This document shows, in pieces, positions 1 to 8,123 of a stretch of 64,000 nucleotides of DNA (within the stretch, counting starts at the first letter, position 1; the number at the start of each line of letters is the position of its first letter). The notes below the pieces were generated by a model. That model was not told the origin of the DNA, did no database searches, and saw only the letters and a program-made list of their open reading frames with translations. This DNA is from DASSKP01 sp035695045 (GTDB taxonomy: Bacteria > Actinomycetota > Actinomycetes > JAFAQI01), in contig DASSEX010000080.1 of assembly GCA_035695045.1 (NCBI GenBank), positions 1 through 64,000 of the forward strand, in the 5' to 3' direction. The position numbers and the translations under genes are program-made.

Positions 1-132
1 GCCGCCGTCGTCGCAATCGTCGGGCGCATCATCATTCGGCGTCGCCGCAACCGACGACAGGCCGGAGAGCCTGCCTACCCGGCGCTCCCGGAGAGTGCCG
101 ACCACCACGCCTACCAACCGTCGGTCGACTGA
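1..132 (+). CDS. C-terminal end of a membrane-anchored protein (partial)
   Basis: Reading frame 1 is open from the window edge to a TGA at 130-132, giving the last 43 residues of a protein. It begins with a short hydrophobic stretch (AAVVAIVGRIII), followed at once by an RRRRNRR cluster and a polar tail ending in QPSVD. This is the topology of a C-terminal transmembrane anchor with a short positively charged cytoplasmic tail. The body of the gene lies outside the window, so no function can be given. A strong hairpin about 48 bases after the stop would serve as its terminator. Confidence 0.6.
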   Translation, partial: AAVVAIVGRIIIRRRRNRRQAGEPAYPALPESADHHAYQPSVD

Positions 133-179
133 CAGCGCACAAGGCGGTCCGCTATCGGCACCTGTGAGCCGTACGCCGG

Positions 180-218
180 GAGGTTCCGCCGCCCACGGGG
201 GGTAAGCGGCGGAACCTC
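180..218 (+). terminator. Strong hairpin downstream of the partial gene
   Basis: A perfect 13-bp inverted repeat (180-192 and 206-218) encloses a 13-base loop, CCACGGGGGGTAA. It lies 48 bases after the stop of the preceding gene and is followed by a modestly T-rich stretch, so a factor-independent terminator is the simplest reading. The loop recurs, reverse-complemented, in the hairpin at 466-499. Confidence 0.6.
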
Positions 219-465
219 ATTCGTTACATCGTTTGGCGTATGCCTGAGCGTTACAGCTGCCCATCGCGGAGTCCTGAAGCGGCCTCACGCAAGGCATCCG
301 CGCCGGTTCCCAGGGACATGCTCGCCGGATTACCCGCGCTAGCTCAGCCGGTATCGGCGCTCACCGGCATTGCCGAGGGGACTCTGCATGCGCAGGACAG
401 CCGCGTCCTGAGTAGGGGCCTCACCAGAAATGGCGCTTTACACCAACGCGTAGCGTGTCAAGTGG
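219..465 (+). other. Non-coding stretch, possible degenerate structured leader
   Basis: I see no credible coding frame here. At 331-360, AGCTCAGCCGGTATCGGCG resembles, from memory, the conserved 3' end of c-di-AMP (ydaO/yuaA) riboswitches, and CGCGGAGTCCTGA near 266-278 resembles their 5' end. GAGGGGAC precedes an ATG at 388 that opens only seven codons. This could be the stranded leader of a lost secreted or wall-hydrolase gene, but the match is by eye and weak. Confidence 0.2.
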
Positions 466-499
466 CGGCTCGTCGCTTACCCCCGTGGGCGGCGAGCCG
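466..499. terminator. Hairpin with loop matching that at 180-218
   Basis: An 11-bp stem (466-476 with 489-499, one G-T pair) closes a 12-base loop, TTACCCCCGTGG. Read on the minus strand the loop is CCACGGGGGTAA, nearly identical to the loop at 193-205 although the stem sequence differs. It lies 3' of the broken minus-strand gene at 595-764, so it may have been part of that gene's termination region. Confidence 0.5.
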
Positions 500-515
500 T
501 CCTTGAGCTGGGAAA

Positions 516-543
516 GGCCCAGACGCGGCGGGCGTCTGGGGCC
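516..543 (-). terminator. Intrinsic terminator of the broken minus-strand gene
   Basis: GGCCCAGACGC (516-526) pairs with GCGTCTGGG...CC (532-543) around a 5-base loop. On the minus strand the stem is followed by TTTCCC. This is a typical high-GC terminator and lies about 50 bases beyond the stop codon of the relic at 595-764. Confidence 0.55.
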
Positions 544-594
544 ACTTCCAGGTGCTTAGGCGTCATGAGTATCGACGCTGGCCGCCGAGCGGGC

Positions 595-764
595 CTATCC
601 GATGCCGTGGAACGGCACCTGTGAGTTGGTGACGTTGGCGATCATGCGCGCCCACCACGTGTGTAGATCGCGTCCACGTCGTCAACCGTCTTCTTCACGC
701 CGGCTTCGATCATCGGGATTCCGTAAGCAGCCGGGACGCGTGTGCGACCGGCACTCGGCCAGAC
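595..764 (-). pseudogene. C-terminal relic of an unidentified protein, frameshifted
   Basis: Two minus-strand frames carry protein-like sequence that joins at about 655-665. The upstream frame (764 to about 665) reads ...VPAAYGIPMIEAGVKKTVDD... and is preceded by an in-frame TAG at 765-767. The downstream frame reads ...WWARMIANVTNSQVPFHGIG and ends in TAG at 595-597. Joining them needs a one-base insertion or two-base deletion. The amino-acid composition is ordinary and the terminator hairpin at 516-543 follows. I do not recognise the family. It is most simply the decayed 3' end of a gene whose 5' part has been lost. Confidence 0.4.
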
Positions 765-806
765 CTACACCGTCCACGCCTACGACCAGCGCCTCGGTAC
801 CTGACG

Positions 807-1880
807 TCAGCTCCGGAGCTTCTTGCCCGAGCGGCGATGCCAACGTCGCTCGGCCCACAACATGAGGCGGGCGACGAGCGCGCAGAAGAACGCCGCGCCC
901 AGCAGACCCACCGCCGCCGATGCCGGCGCCGGAAGCACTGCCACGAGCAGGATCAGCGCAACGACGAGCGGAGCGATGCAGATGCCGAGCCGAAGCGAAC
1001 GCAGCCGGTCCATGAGATAGCGCCGCACCTGCGGGCTCATGCCGACGACGGACTTCCGGTAGCGGTAGTAGCCGAGAGTCGGCGCCGCGACGAGCGCGAT
1101 GAGCGCACCGACGCGGGCGCCTGACGGGTTGAGCTCGCCGGATCCGACGCCGCGTCCTACCTGCAGCCCGATCCAGCCGCCGATCATGACCACATAGGCG
1201 ATCCGGGCGAGGAAGAGTCGCAGCGTGAGGTCGAGGTTGTACCTCGCGGCCTCCTCGCGCGGGTCCATCCGCGCCGCCTCGAAGAAGCCCGTCGCCGCGG
1301 CTCCGAGCTGTTTGCCCGACAGGTCCAGCCGGGCCAGCTCGTTGCGCGCGCCGACGTTGTTCGGGTCGATCCGGAGCGCTTCTCGAAAGGCGCGCTCGGC
1401 CTGCGCGCGGTCGCCGGACTTCAGCGCGCATGCGCCGACGTTGAGATGCGTGTCGGCGGAGTCGGGGCCGAGCCGGACGGCCTCGAGCGCGGCCTGCCAG
1501 GCGGTCTGGTGGTCGTCGAGCGCACGAGCCACCCGCGACACCTGAAGGTGCGTCTGCCACACGTGCGGCGCGAGGTCTCGCGCGCGCAGCGCGGCGTGCA
1601 TCGCCTCTTGCCACCGGCCGAGCCGGCCGAGCGAGACGGCGATCAGGCGATGCCCCCACTCGCCTTCAGGGTTCGCCGTCGTCGCTGCGCCCGCCGCTTC
1701 GAAAGCGCGGTGCGCGTCGCCGAGGTTGAGATGCGCGAGCGCCGCGATGCACCACGCCCGGCTCGGCGAGTCGCCACTCGCGAAAGCCGGCGCCAGCAGG
1801 CGTAGCGCCTCCTGCGGCCGGCCGACGTCGAGAGCCGCCTCGGCCCGGGAGACGGCGACCGCGGCCGGGTCGACCGTCAC
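807..1880 (-). CDS. TPR-repeat protein with C-terminal membrane domain
   Basis: A 357-residue protein of unknown function. The first two thirds are tetratricopeptide-type helical repeats; the clearest spans 'GDRAQAERAFREALRIDPNN'. The last third has four likely transmembrane segments (starting RIAYVVMIGG, GALIALVAAP, LGICIAPLVV and VGLLGAAFFC) and ends with a basic tail (RRWHRRSGKKLRS). I place the start at the GTG whose bases overlap the stop of the upstream AAA+ gene (GTGA, 4-base overlap); the frame is open further upstream, but that part only shadows the AAA+ gene. The coupling suggests the two proteins work together at the membrane, with this one as adaptor or anchor. The partnership is inferred from gene order only. 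Confidence 0.8.
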   Translation of the reverse strand: MTVDPAAVAVSRAEAALDVGRPQEALRLLAPAFASGDSPSRAWCIAALAHLNLGDAHRAFEAAGAATTANPEGEWGHRLIAVSLGRLGRWQEAMHAALRARDLAPHVWQTHLQVSRVARALDDHQTAWQAALEAVRLGPDSADTHLNVGACALKSGDRAQAERAFREALRIDPNNVGARNELARLDLSGKQLGAAATGFFEAARMDPREEAARYNLDLTLRLFLARIAYVVMIGGWIGLQVGRGVGSGELNPSGARVGALIALVAAPTLGYYRYRKSVVGMSPQVRRYLMDRLRSLRLGICIAPLVVALILLVAVLPAPASAAVGLLGAAFFCALVARLMLWAERRWHRRSGKKLRS

Positions 1881-3100
1881 ATCAACCGCCGCGACCGCAT
1901 GTAGGCGAGCAGGTCGTCGTACGTGCCGCTCTCGTTGGCGAACATCACGAAGTTGCGCGCGGTTTCGAACCACGGCCCCGTGGAGGGCTTCACCTCTTTC
2001 GCCGCGGCCTCGAGGTCGCGCATCTCGATCATCCGCACCGAGCCCGACCGCGACGCCTCGATCAACGCGCGTTCAGCCGCTGAGTCACACACGTGAGCAA
2101 CATCGGCACCGGAGAACCCGTCCGTGAGCTTCGCGAGCTTGCGCAGGTCGACGTTGGCGACCGGTCGCTCGCTCAGGTGATAGCGGAATATCGCTTCGCG
2201 CGCGGTCTGGTCGGGCGGCGCGACGAGCAGCATCCGGTCGAAGCGTCCCGGCCGACGCAACGCGGTGTCCACGTCCCACGGCTGGTTGGTTGCGGCGAGG
2301 ACGAAGACGCCCTCGTTGTCCGACTTGACGCTGTCCAGCTCGGTCAGCAGCTGGTTGACGGTGCCGCGCATCGCGCTGTTGCGGAGGTTGGTCCGCCGCT
2401 GTCCGAGTGCATCGACCTCGTCGAGGAACAGCAAGCACGGACTGTTGCGACGCGCGGTCTCGAACAGCTCGTGCACGTTGCGTTCGCTCTGGCCGATGTA
2501 CATGTCGAGGATGTCGGCCAACGAGACGGCGAGGAAACGAGCGCCGAGCTCCCCCGCCGTCGCGCGAGCGAGAAACGTCTTCCCGCATCCGGGCGGCCCA
2601 TAGAGAAGCAGGCCACCACGGAGGCTCTTGCCGTAGAGCCTTCGAAGCTCCGGATTGCGCATCGGTGCGAGGAAGGCCGCCTCGAGCCGCTCCTTCACCT
2701 GCTCCATGCCACCGACATCGCCGAGCCGCACGTTCGACACCTCGACGTCGTGCGCGTCGCCCTCCGGCTCGTCCTCACCCTCCACGAACATGGGAGGTAC
2801 GACGTCCCGCAGCTGCTCATCGAGTCCGGCAAGCACATCGTCGTCGGCAGCGGTCCTGGGTGGCGGCGATGTCACCGGCGGGGGCTCGACGCTCATCGCC
2901 TGGCGCATGAGTGCAAGGGCCTGCACACTCGTCGGCTCGCGCTGCAGCGCGGCCGCGATGTGCGTCACCGCCTCGTCGCGTCGGTCGCGCTCGAGGAGTA
3001 GTGCGGCGAGGTGCAGCCGCAACGGGACATCGTCCGGCGCGGCGTCGACCGCCGAGCGCAGGCTCACCAGCAACGCGTCGTCGGCGGCGCCCCCCTCCAT
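1877..3100 (-). CDS. AAA+ ATPase with N-terminal TPR-like region
   Basis: A 407-residue single-ring AAA+ ATPase of the classical (Cdc48/FtsH/proteasomal ATPase-like) type. Walker A GPPGCGKT is at 168-175, Walker B LLFLDEVD at about 223-230, and the second region of homology, with arginine finger, is RRPGRFDR at about 280-290. Residues 1-70 are helical and TPR-like (LAALLLERDRRDEAVTHIAAAL), followed by a proline/acidic linker. There is no protease motif and no second ATPase domain. It is translationally coupled to the downstream membrane TPR gene. A protein remodelling or unfolding role is expected from the family; the substrate is unknown. Confidence 0.85.
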   Translation of the reverse strand: MEGGAADDALLVSLRSAVDAAPDDVPLRLHLAALLLERDRRDEAVTHIAAALQREPTSVQALALMRQAMSVEPPPVTSPPPRTAADDDVLAGLDEQLRDVVPPMFVEGEDEPEGDAHDVEVSNVRLGDVGGMEQVKERLEAAFLAPMRNPELRRLYGKSLRGGLLLYGPPGCGKTFLARATAGELGARFLAVSLADILDMYIGQSERNVHELFETARRNSPCLLFLDEVDALGQRRTNLRNSAMRGTVNQLLTELDSVKSDNEGVFVLAATNQPWDVDTALRRPGRFDRMLLVAPPDQTAREAIFRYHLSERPVANVDLRKLAKLTDGFSGADVAHVCDSAAERALIEASRSGSVRMIEMRDLEAAAKEVKPSTGPWFETARNFVMFANESGTYDDLLAYMRSRRLM

Positions 3101-3137
3101 GCACTGAAGGTACTGCGTCGCGCCGACCCGCGGTCGG

Positions 3138-4166
3138 CTACGGCACGCGCGGTGTGGCGCCTTGGATCACTGACGAGGTCACCCGCTCCTTGTGCCACTG
3201 CGGGTTGCCCCAAAGGGCGGACAGCGTCCAGGTGCGCTTCAGCCACATGTGCAGGTCGTGCTCGAAGGTGTAGCCGATGCCGCCGTGCACCTGCAGCGCC
3301 GTGCGCGCCACCCGGCCGGCCGCGACAGAGGCGGCGTGCTTTGCGTGGGACGCGTCGCGAGACCGGGACGGCAGATCCTGTGCGACCGACCAGGCGGCGC
3401 GGTTCACGACCGGTCGGGCGAACGACGTCGCGACATAGGCATCGGCGAGCTGGTGCTTCACCGCCTGGAACGCGCCGATGGCGACGCCGAACTGTTCGCG
3501 TGTCTTCGCATAGCCAACGGCCATGTCGAGCATGGCCTCGGCGAGCCCGACCAGCTGCGCGGCGACCGCCACGACCGCCCAGTCGAAGACCGCGAGCCCG
3601 TCGACGCCGTCCAACCGTGCCACCGCTTCAGAGGCGGACCACTCCACGGTCGCCGGCCGCACACCCGTGTCCACCGACGGCAGAGGAGTGACGCGCACGG
3701 CGTCCCGCTCCAGCGCGAACACGCCGCCCGCGTCATCGGCCAGCAGCAGCAGGTCGGCGTGCTCGGCGCCGGAGACGACACCCGTCGGCCCCGGGCCGAG
3801 AGCCAGCACCGCCGACCCCTCGACGACTCGCGGCAGCCACGACGCCGCGGCCCCACCACCGGCGCGCTCCAACAGCTGCGCAGCGGCAAGCGTCTCCACC
3901 AGGGGCTCCGGCATCGCGGCACGGCCGGAGGCGACCAGCACCGGCAGCGCATCCGTGAGGTCCATGCCGGAACCACCGAACGACTCGCCGACCGTCAGCC
4001 CGGTGACCCCCATCTCCGCGAGCCGCTTCCACAGGCCCGGCACCCGTCCGTCCGCGGAGTCCCACGCCGCGCGCAGCGCCTCCGCATCACAGGAGCGGTC
4101 GAGCAGCTCGCGCACCGATGCCGCGAACTCCAGCGCATCGGGGTCAGGTCGAAGACGCATCGGCAC
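3138..4166 (-). CDS. Acyl-CoA dehydrogenase, small subunit (FadE32/33-like)
   Basis: A 342-residue acyl-CoA dehydrogenase-family protein. It has the C-terminal helical domain motifs of the family (YAKTREQFGVAIGAFQAVKH and ALQVHGGIGYTFEHDLHMW), but the N-terminal and middle regions are shortened, as in partner subunits of steroid-degrading alpha2beta2 FadE heteromers. The GTG start follows the stop of the 4167-5291 gene with no gap; an ATG six bases further in is an alternative. Pairing with a FadE31-like protein resembles the mycobacterial fadE31-fadE32-fadE33 group, which acts late in sterol C/D-ring degradation. FAD-dependent dehydrogenation of a CoA-thioester is the expected reaction of the complex; the substrate is inferred from context. 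Confidence 0.85.
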   Translation of the reverse strand: MPMRLRPDPDALEFAASVRELLDRSCDAEALRAAWDSADGRVPGLWKRLAEMGVTGLTVGESFGGSGMDLTDALPVLVASGRAAMPEPLVETLAAAQLLERAGGGAAASWLPRVVEGSAVLALGPGPTGVVSGAEHADLLLLADDAGGVFALERDAVRVTPLPSVDTGVRPATVEWSASEAVARLDGVDGLAVFDWAVVAVAAQLVGLAEAMLDMAVGYAKTREQFGVAIGAFQAVKHQLADAYVATSFARPVVNRAAWSVAQDLPSRSRDASHAKHAASVAAGRVARTALQVHGGIGYTFEHDLHMWLKRTWTLSALWGNPQWHKERVTSSVIQGATPRVP

Positions 4167-5291
4167 TCACGCCCTCGGCAGGCCGAGCACACGCTCGGCG
4201 ATCACGTTGCGCTGCACCTCGTTGGTGCCCGCGTAGATCGGTCCGGCGAGCGAGAACTCGTAGCCGTCGAGCCAGGACGAGTCGACCGTCGCCCGCTCCC
4301 CCAGCAGGCCCAGCGCCGTCTCGTGGATCCGCACGTCCATCTCCGACCAGAACAGCTTGTTGGCGCTCGACTCCGCGCCGATCGGCTTGCCGTAGAGCGC
4401 CTGCAGTGCGGTGTCGAGCACGTACAGCCGATACGCATCGGCGTCCATCCACGCCTGGGCCACGTCGGCGTCGTACGACGTCGATCCCGACTCCGCGCGC
4501 AGCGCCAGCAGCCGATCCGCCGCGGCCATGAAGCGTCCCGGCGACCGCAAGGTCAGGCCGCGTTCCGATGTCGTCGTCGACATCGCGACCTTCCACCCGT
4601 CACCGACGCCGCCGAGTACGTGCTCGTCCGGCACGAAGACGTCGTCGAAGAAGACCTCGGCGAAGCCGGGCTCGCCGTCGAGCTGGCGAATGGGCCGCAC
4701 GGTGACGCCCTCGGCGGACAACGGCATCAGCAGGTAGGTCAGCCCCCGGTGCCGCGAGGACTCCGGGTCGGTGCGGAAGAGGCCGAACAGCCAGTCGGCA
4801 AACGCCGCCCGTGACGACCAGGTCTTCTGGCCGTTGACCCGCCAGCCGCCGTCGACCCGGTCGGCCCGGGAACGCAGCGCGGCGAGGTCCGAGCCCGCGC
4901 CCGGTTCGGACCAGCCCTGCGCCCACACCTCGTCGGCACGCGCCATCGGCGGAAGGAAGCGCTGCTTCTGCGCCTCCGTCCCGAACTCGAACATCGTGGG
5001 CGCGAGCAGGAAGATGCCGTTCTGGCTGACCCGGGCCGGAGCACCGGATGCCCAGTACTCCTCCTCGAAGATCAGCCAGTCGATGAGGTCGACGCCGCGT
5101 CCGCCGTACTCCGACGGCCAGGTCACGACCGCAAGCCCTGCCTCGGCGAGCCGCCGCTCCCACTCGCGATGCGCGGCGAAACCGTCGGCGGTGTCGAGCG
5201 ACGGCAGCGGAGCGGACGGCACGTTGGCCGCAAGCCACGACCGCACCTCGGCCCGCCACGCCGCACGCGCCGGCTCGACGCTCAGGTCCAC
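4167..5291 (-). CDS. fadE31: Acyl-CoA dehydrogenase, FadE31-like
   Basis: A 374-residue FAD-dependent acyl-CoA dehydrogenase. It contains the family signatures WAQGWSEPGAGSDLAALRS, NGQKTWSSRAAFADWLFGLF and, at the C-terminus, GPIYAGTNEVQRNVIAERVL. As I recall mycobacterial FadE31, the similarity runs through the whole length, including the unusual 'SSRAAFADWLFGLFRTDPES' region. I chose the GTG at 5291 because AGGAG lies five bases upstream; the frame is open further to 5342 but lacks a ribosome site. The gene is divergent from the FadA6-like thiolase, with the CTGACG-N3-CGTCAG palindrome between them. It probably forms a heteromer with the product of 3138-4166. The family assignment is firm; the exact FadE number is a judgement. 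Confidence 0.85.
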   Translation of the reverse strand: MDLSVEPARAAWRAEVRSWLAANVPSAPLPSLDTADGFAAHREWERRLAEAGLAVVTWPSEYGGRGVDLIDWLIFEEEYWASGAPARVSQNGIFLLAPTMFEFGTEAQKQRFLPPMARADEVWAQGWSEPGAGSDLAALRSRADRVDGGWRVNGQKTWSSRAAFADWLFGLFRTDPESSRHRGLTYLLMPLSAEGVTVRPIRQLDGEPGFAEVFFDDVFVPDEHVLGGVGDGWKVAMSTTTSERGLTLRSPGRFMAAADRLLALRAESGSTSYDADVAQAWMDADAYRLYVLDTALQALYGKPIGAESSANKLFWSEMDVRIHETALGLLGERATVDSSWLDGYEFSLAGPIYAGTNEVQRNVIAERVLGLPRA

Positions 5292-5362
5292 GCCACTCCT
5301 CTCCCGGACAATCGCCATATCGCGGCCATAGATGGCCGACATGTGGCGATTGCCTGCCGGTT

Positions 5363-5379
5363 TCTGACGACCCGTCAGA
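5363..5379. promoter_or_regulatory. Palindromic operator 1 (TCTGACG-N3-CGTCAGA)
   Basis: Seven-base half-sites TCTGACG (5363-5369) and CGTCAGA (5373-5379) are perfect inverted repeats around ACC. The site lies 18 bases upstream of the thiolase ATG and about 70 bases upstream of the divergent FadE31-like start, so one bound dimer could control both operons. It is one of six matching sites in the window. Confidence 0.75.
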
Positions 5380-5397
5380 TCCGGCTAATCTAGACCC

Positions 5398-6558
<1,161 letters not shown>

Positions 6559-6575
6559 CGCCAGGTGAGCGGGGG

Positions 6576-7466
6576 TCAGTAGCCGAACGTCGCCGAGTAC
6601 TCCGGCGCGCCTTTCATCTCGTTCGCCGTCGACGTGCCGACGAACGTGAAAGTTCCGTGCCCCGCGGATGCGCCGGTCTGCGTCACGTCCGGCCAGAGCA
6701 GGCTCCAGTTCCAGCAACCGTTGGCGTTGGCGGACAGCTGGTGCGTGCCCGCACCACCGGGGTGCAGCTTCGCCCAGTCCCAGATCGTCCGGCTGCCCTG
6801 ATCGACCGCGAAGTCGACCTCACGGGTGCCGGGGAACGTCAGCGTGCCCCGGCCGGTGCTGTCGCGGCACAGCTGGAACTGCAGCCGCACGCCCCGGGAC
6901 AACGGCGTGGCGGTCACAGCGGCGCACCAACCGACCGCGCTCTGCAGGGTGCCGCCGCTGTCGCCGTAGGTGCTTCCCGTGCACTCGCGCGGCCCACCCG
7001 TGTACGTCGACTGCCACCGCGTCAGCGTCGGGCCCTGCGAGCGTGAGACCTGGCCACTGCGTGTCGGACTCGTCGCGGTCCCGCTCGGTCCGGTGCCGGT
7101 GGTGCCCTGCGACGGCAGCGCCTGTGCGCCTCCGGCCTGCTGCTGACGCCCGGCCGGCCGGGGGGCGGCATGGCGGTGGCGCGGGGAGACCGGGTCGAGG
7201 GCGACCATCCGAGGCGCCGTGGCCGTCGGCGCCGGCGAGCTGAAGTCCTGCCCGGCCGGTGGCGCCGGCTTGAGCACGTCGATCCCGGCCGCTCCGCCGG
7301 ACACAGCGACAACGACGGCGAGCCCGGCAGCTGTGGTCAGCCCGGCCGCCGTCACACCGGCGCGGCGCCGCCGCCGGCGGCCGGCCTCGCCACGCACCTG
7401 CTCGAGGCCGTCGACGGGAGGTGCCAGTTCGACCACGGGTCGCTGCGGCAGCCGGATGTCGCTCAT
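6576..7466 (-). CDS. Single-pass membrane protein coupled to ECF sigma factor
   Basis: A 296-residue protein with a short cytoplasmic N-terminus (MSDIRLPQRP...), a GRRRRRR cluster, one hydrophobic segment (about residues 40-60) and a long extracytoplasmic part. The latter is a Pro/Ser/Thr/Gln-rich linker followed by a compact domain with five visible cysteines (in PRECTG, VGWCAAV, QLCRDS, NGCWNW). The ATG overlaps the stop of the sigma-factor gene by 4 bases. The position suggests an anti-sigma or sensor role. The N-terminus is too short for a standard zinc-binding anti-sigma domain and has no HxxxCxxC, so this is inference from context. Confidence 0.75.
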   Translation of the reverse strand: MSDIRLPQRPVVELAPPVDGLEQVRGEAGRRRRRRAGVTAAGLTTAAGLAVVVAVSGGAAGIDVLKPAPPAGQDFSSPAPTATAPRMVALDPVSPRHRHAAPRPAGRQQQAGGAQALPSQGTTGTGPSGTATSPTRSGQVSRSQGPTLTRWQSTYTGGPRECTGSTYGDSGGTLQSAVGWCAAVTATPLSRGVRLQFQLCRDSTGRGTLTFPGTREVDFAVDQGSRTIWDWAKLHPGGAGTHQLSANANGCWNWSLLWPDVTQTGASAGHGTFTFVGTSTANEMKGAPEYSATFGY

Positions 7467-7996
7467 CGTGTCGCCTTTCCGAGCTCCCCCGCCAACCGCT
7501 GGCGACCGTCGTGCAGACGACGCTTCACGGTGCCCACCGGCACATGCAGCAGTCGCGCGATCTCCTCGACCGCGACGTCTGCGTAGTAGTGCAGCAGGAT
7601 CGCCTGCCGCTGCCGGTCGGGCAGCCGCTCGACCAGGTCCCGCAGCCAAGGGTCGTGCGCCGGCGCCGTACGGGCCAGGTGCGACGCGGCGCGCTCCGAC
7701 AGGTCACGCTCACGCGTGACCGAGCGCCAATGGTCGCGGCTGAGATTGGTCGCGACGAAGAACAGCCAGGCGCGCGCGTCGCGCACCTTGAGCCAGCGGG
7801 CGAGCAGCCGCGTGAACGCCTCCTGGGCGATGTCGACGGCGGCGCCGGCGTCGCCGGTCAGCGCGAGGGCGTAACCCGAGAGCGGGCCGAAGTGCTGGCG
7901 GTAGAGATCGGCGAAGGCCTCCCCGCCCAGGGCGTCCGCAGGCGCGTCGCGACGCGGGGCGCCGGCCAGCTCCAGCGGGCCCACCTCCGCGACCAT
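7463..7996 (-). CDS. ECF-family RNA polymerase sigma factor (SigE type)
   Basis: A 177-residue group 4 sigma factor. Region 2 is FADLYRQHFGPLSGYALALTGDAGAAVDIAQEAFTRLLARW, with the conserved core-binding DIAQEAF; region 4 is LPDRQRQAILLHYYADVAVEEIARLLHVPVGTVKRRLHDGRQRL, a clear helix-turn-helix. I chose the ATG at 7996 because GGAGG lies four bases upstream; the open frame extends to 8431 but only shadows the divergent gene. It overlaps the downstream membrane-protein gene by ATGA. The upstream region carries symmetrical ECF-like promoter elements (8027-8084), which suggests autoregulation and co-control of the divergent secreted protein. Confidence 0.9.
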   Translation of the reverse strand: MVAEVGPLELAGAPRRDAPADALGGEAFADLYRQHFGPLSGYALALTGDAGAAVDIAQEAFTRLLARWLKVRDARAWLFFVATNLSRDHWRSVTRERDLSERAASHLARTAPAHDPWLRDLVERLPDRQRQAILLHYYADVAVEEIARLLHVPVGTVKRRLHDGRQRLAGELGKATR

Positions 7997-8026
7997 CACG
8001 CCTCCACTCGCTGCCATTCCGGGTCG

Positions 8027-8084
8027 TAGACGGAGAAGTTCGGCACAAGGTTCGGCTGAACCTTCCGCCGCGAGTCCCCGTCCA
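8027..8084. promoter_or_regulatory. Symmetrical divergent ECF-type promoters
   Basis: The palindrome AAGGTTCGGCTGAACCTT (8047-8064) gives a GAACCTT element on each strand. On the plus strand GAACCTT (8058-8064) is followed after 15 bases by GTCCA (8080-8084). On the minus strand GAACCTT (8053-8047) is followed after 15 bases by GTCTA (8031-8027). GAAC-type -35 and GTC-type -10 elements at this spacing are typical of ECF sigma promoters. The minus promoter would serve the sigma operon and the plus promoter the secreted protein at 8124. Confidence 0.6.
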
Positions 8085-8123
8085 CGACACGTCCCTGCCC
8101 GAAGGCTCGATTCAGGAGTGACG

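Noticed and set aside
331..360. tRNA-like D-arm sequence GCTAGCTCAGCCGGTA
   Set aside because: No acceptor stem, anticodon arm or T-arm (GGTTCGA) can be found around it.
240..506. 88-residue plus-strand open frame after the first hairpin
   Set aside because: Composition is Arg/Ser/Ala-rich as expected for a shadow frame, it runs through a strong hairpin, and the ATG lacks a ribosome site.
682..1659. 325-residue minus-strand open frame
   Set aside because: An Arg/Ala-rich shadow of the TPR-protein gene in another frame, with no recognisable motif.
3192..4814. 540-residue plus-strand open frame
   Set aside because: Antisense shadow of two well-supported acyl-CoA dehydrogenase genes; composition dominated by Arg, Gly and His.
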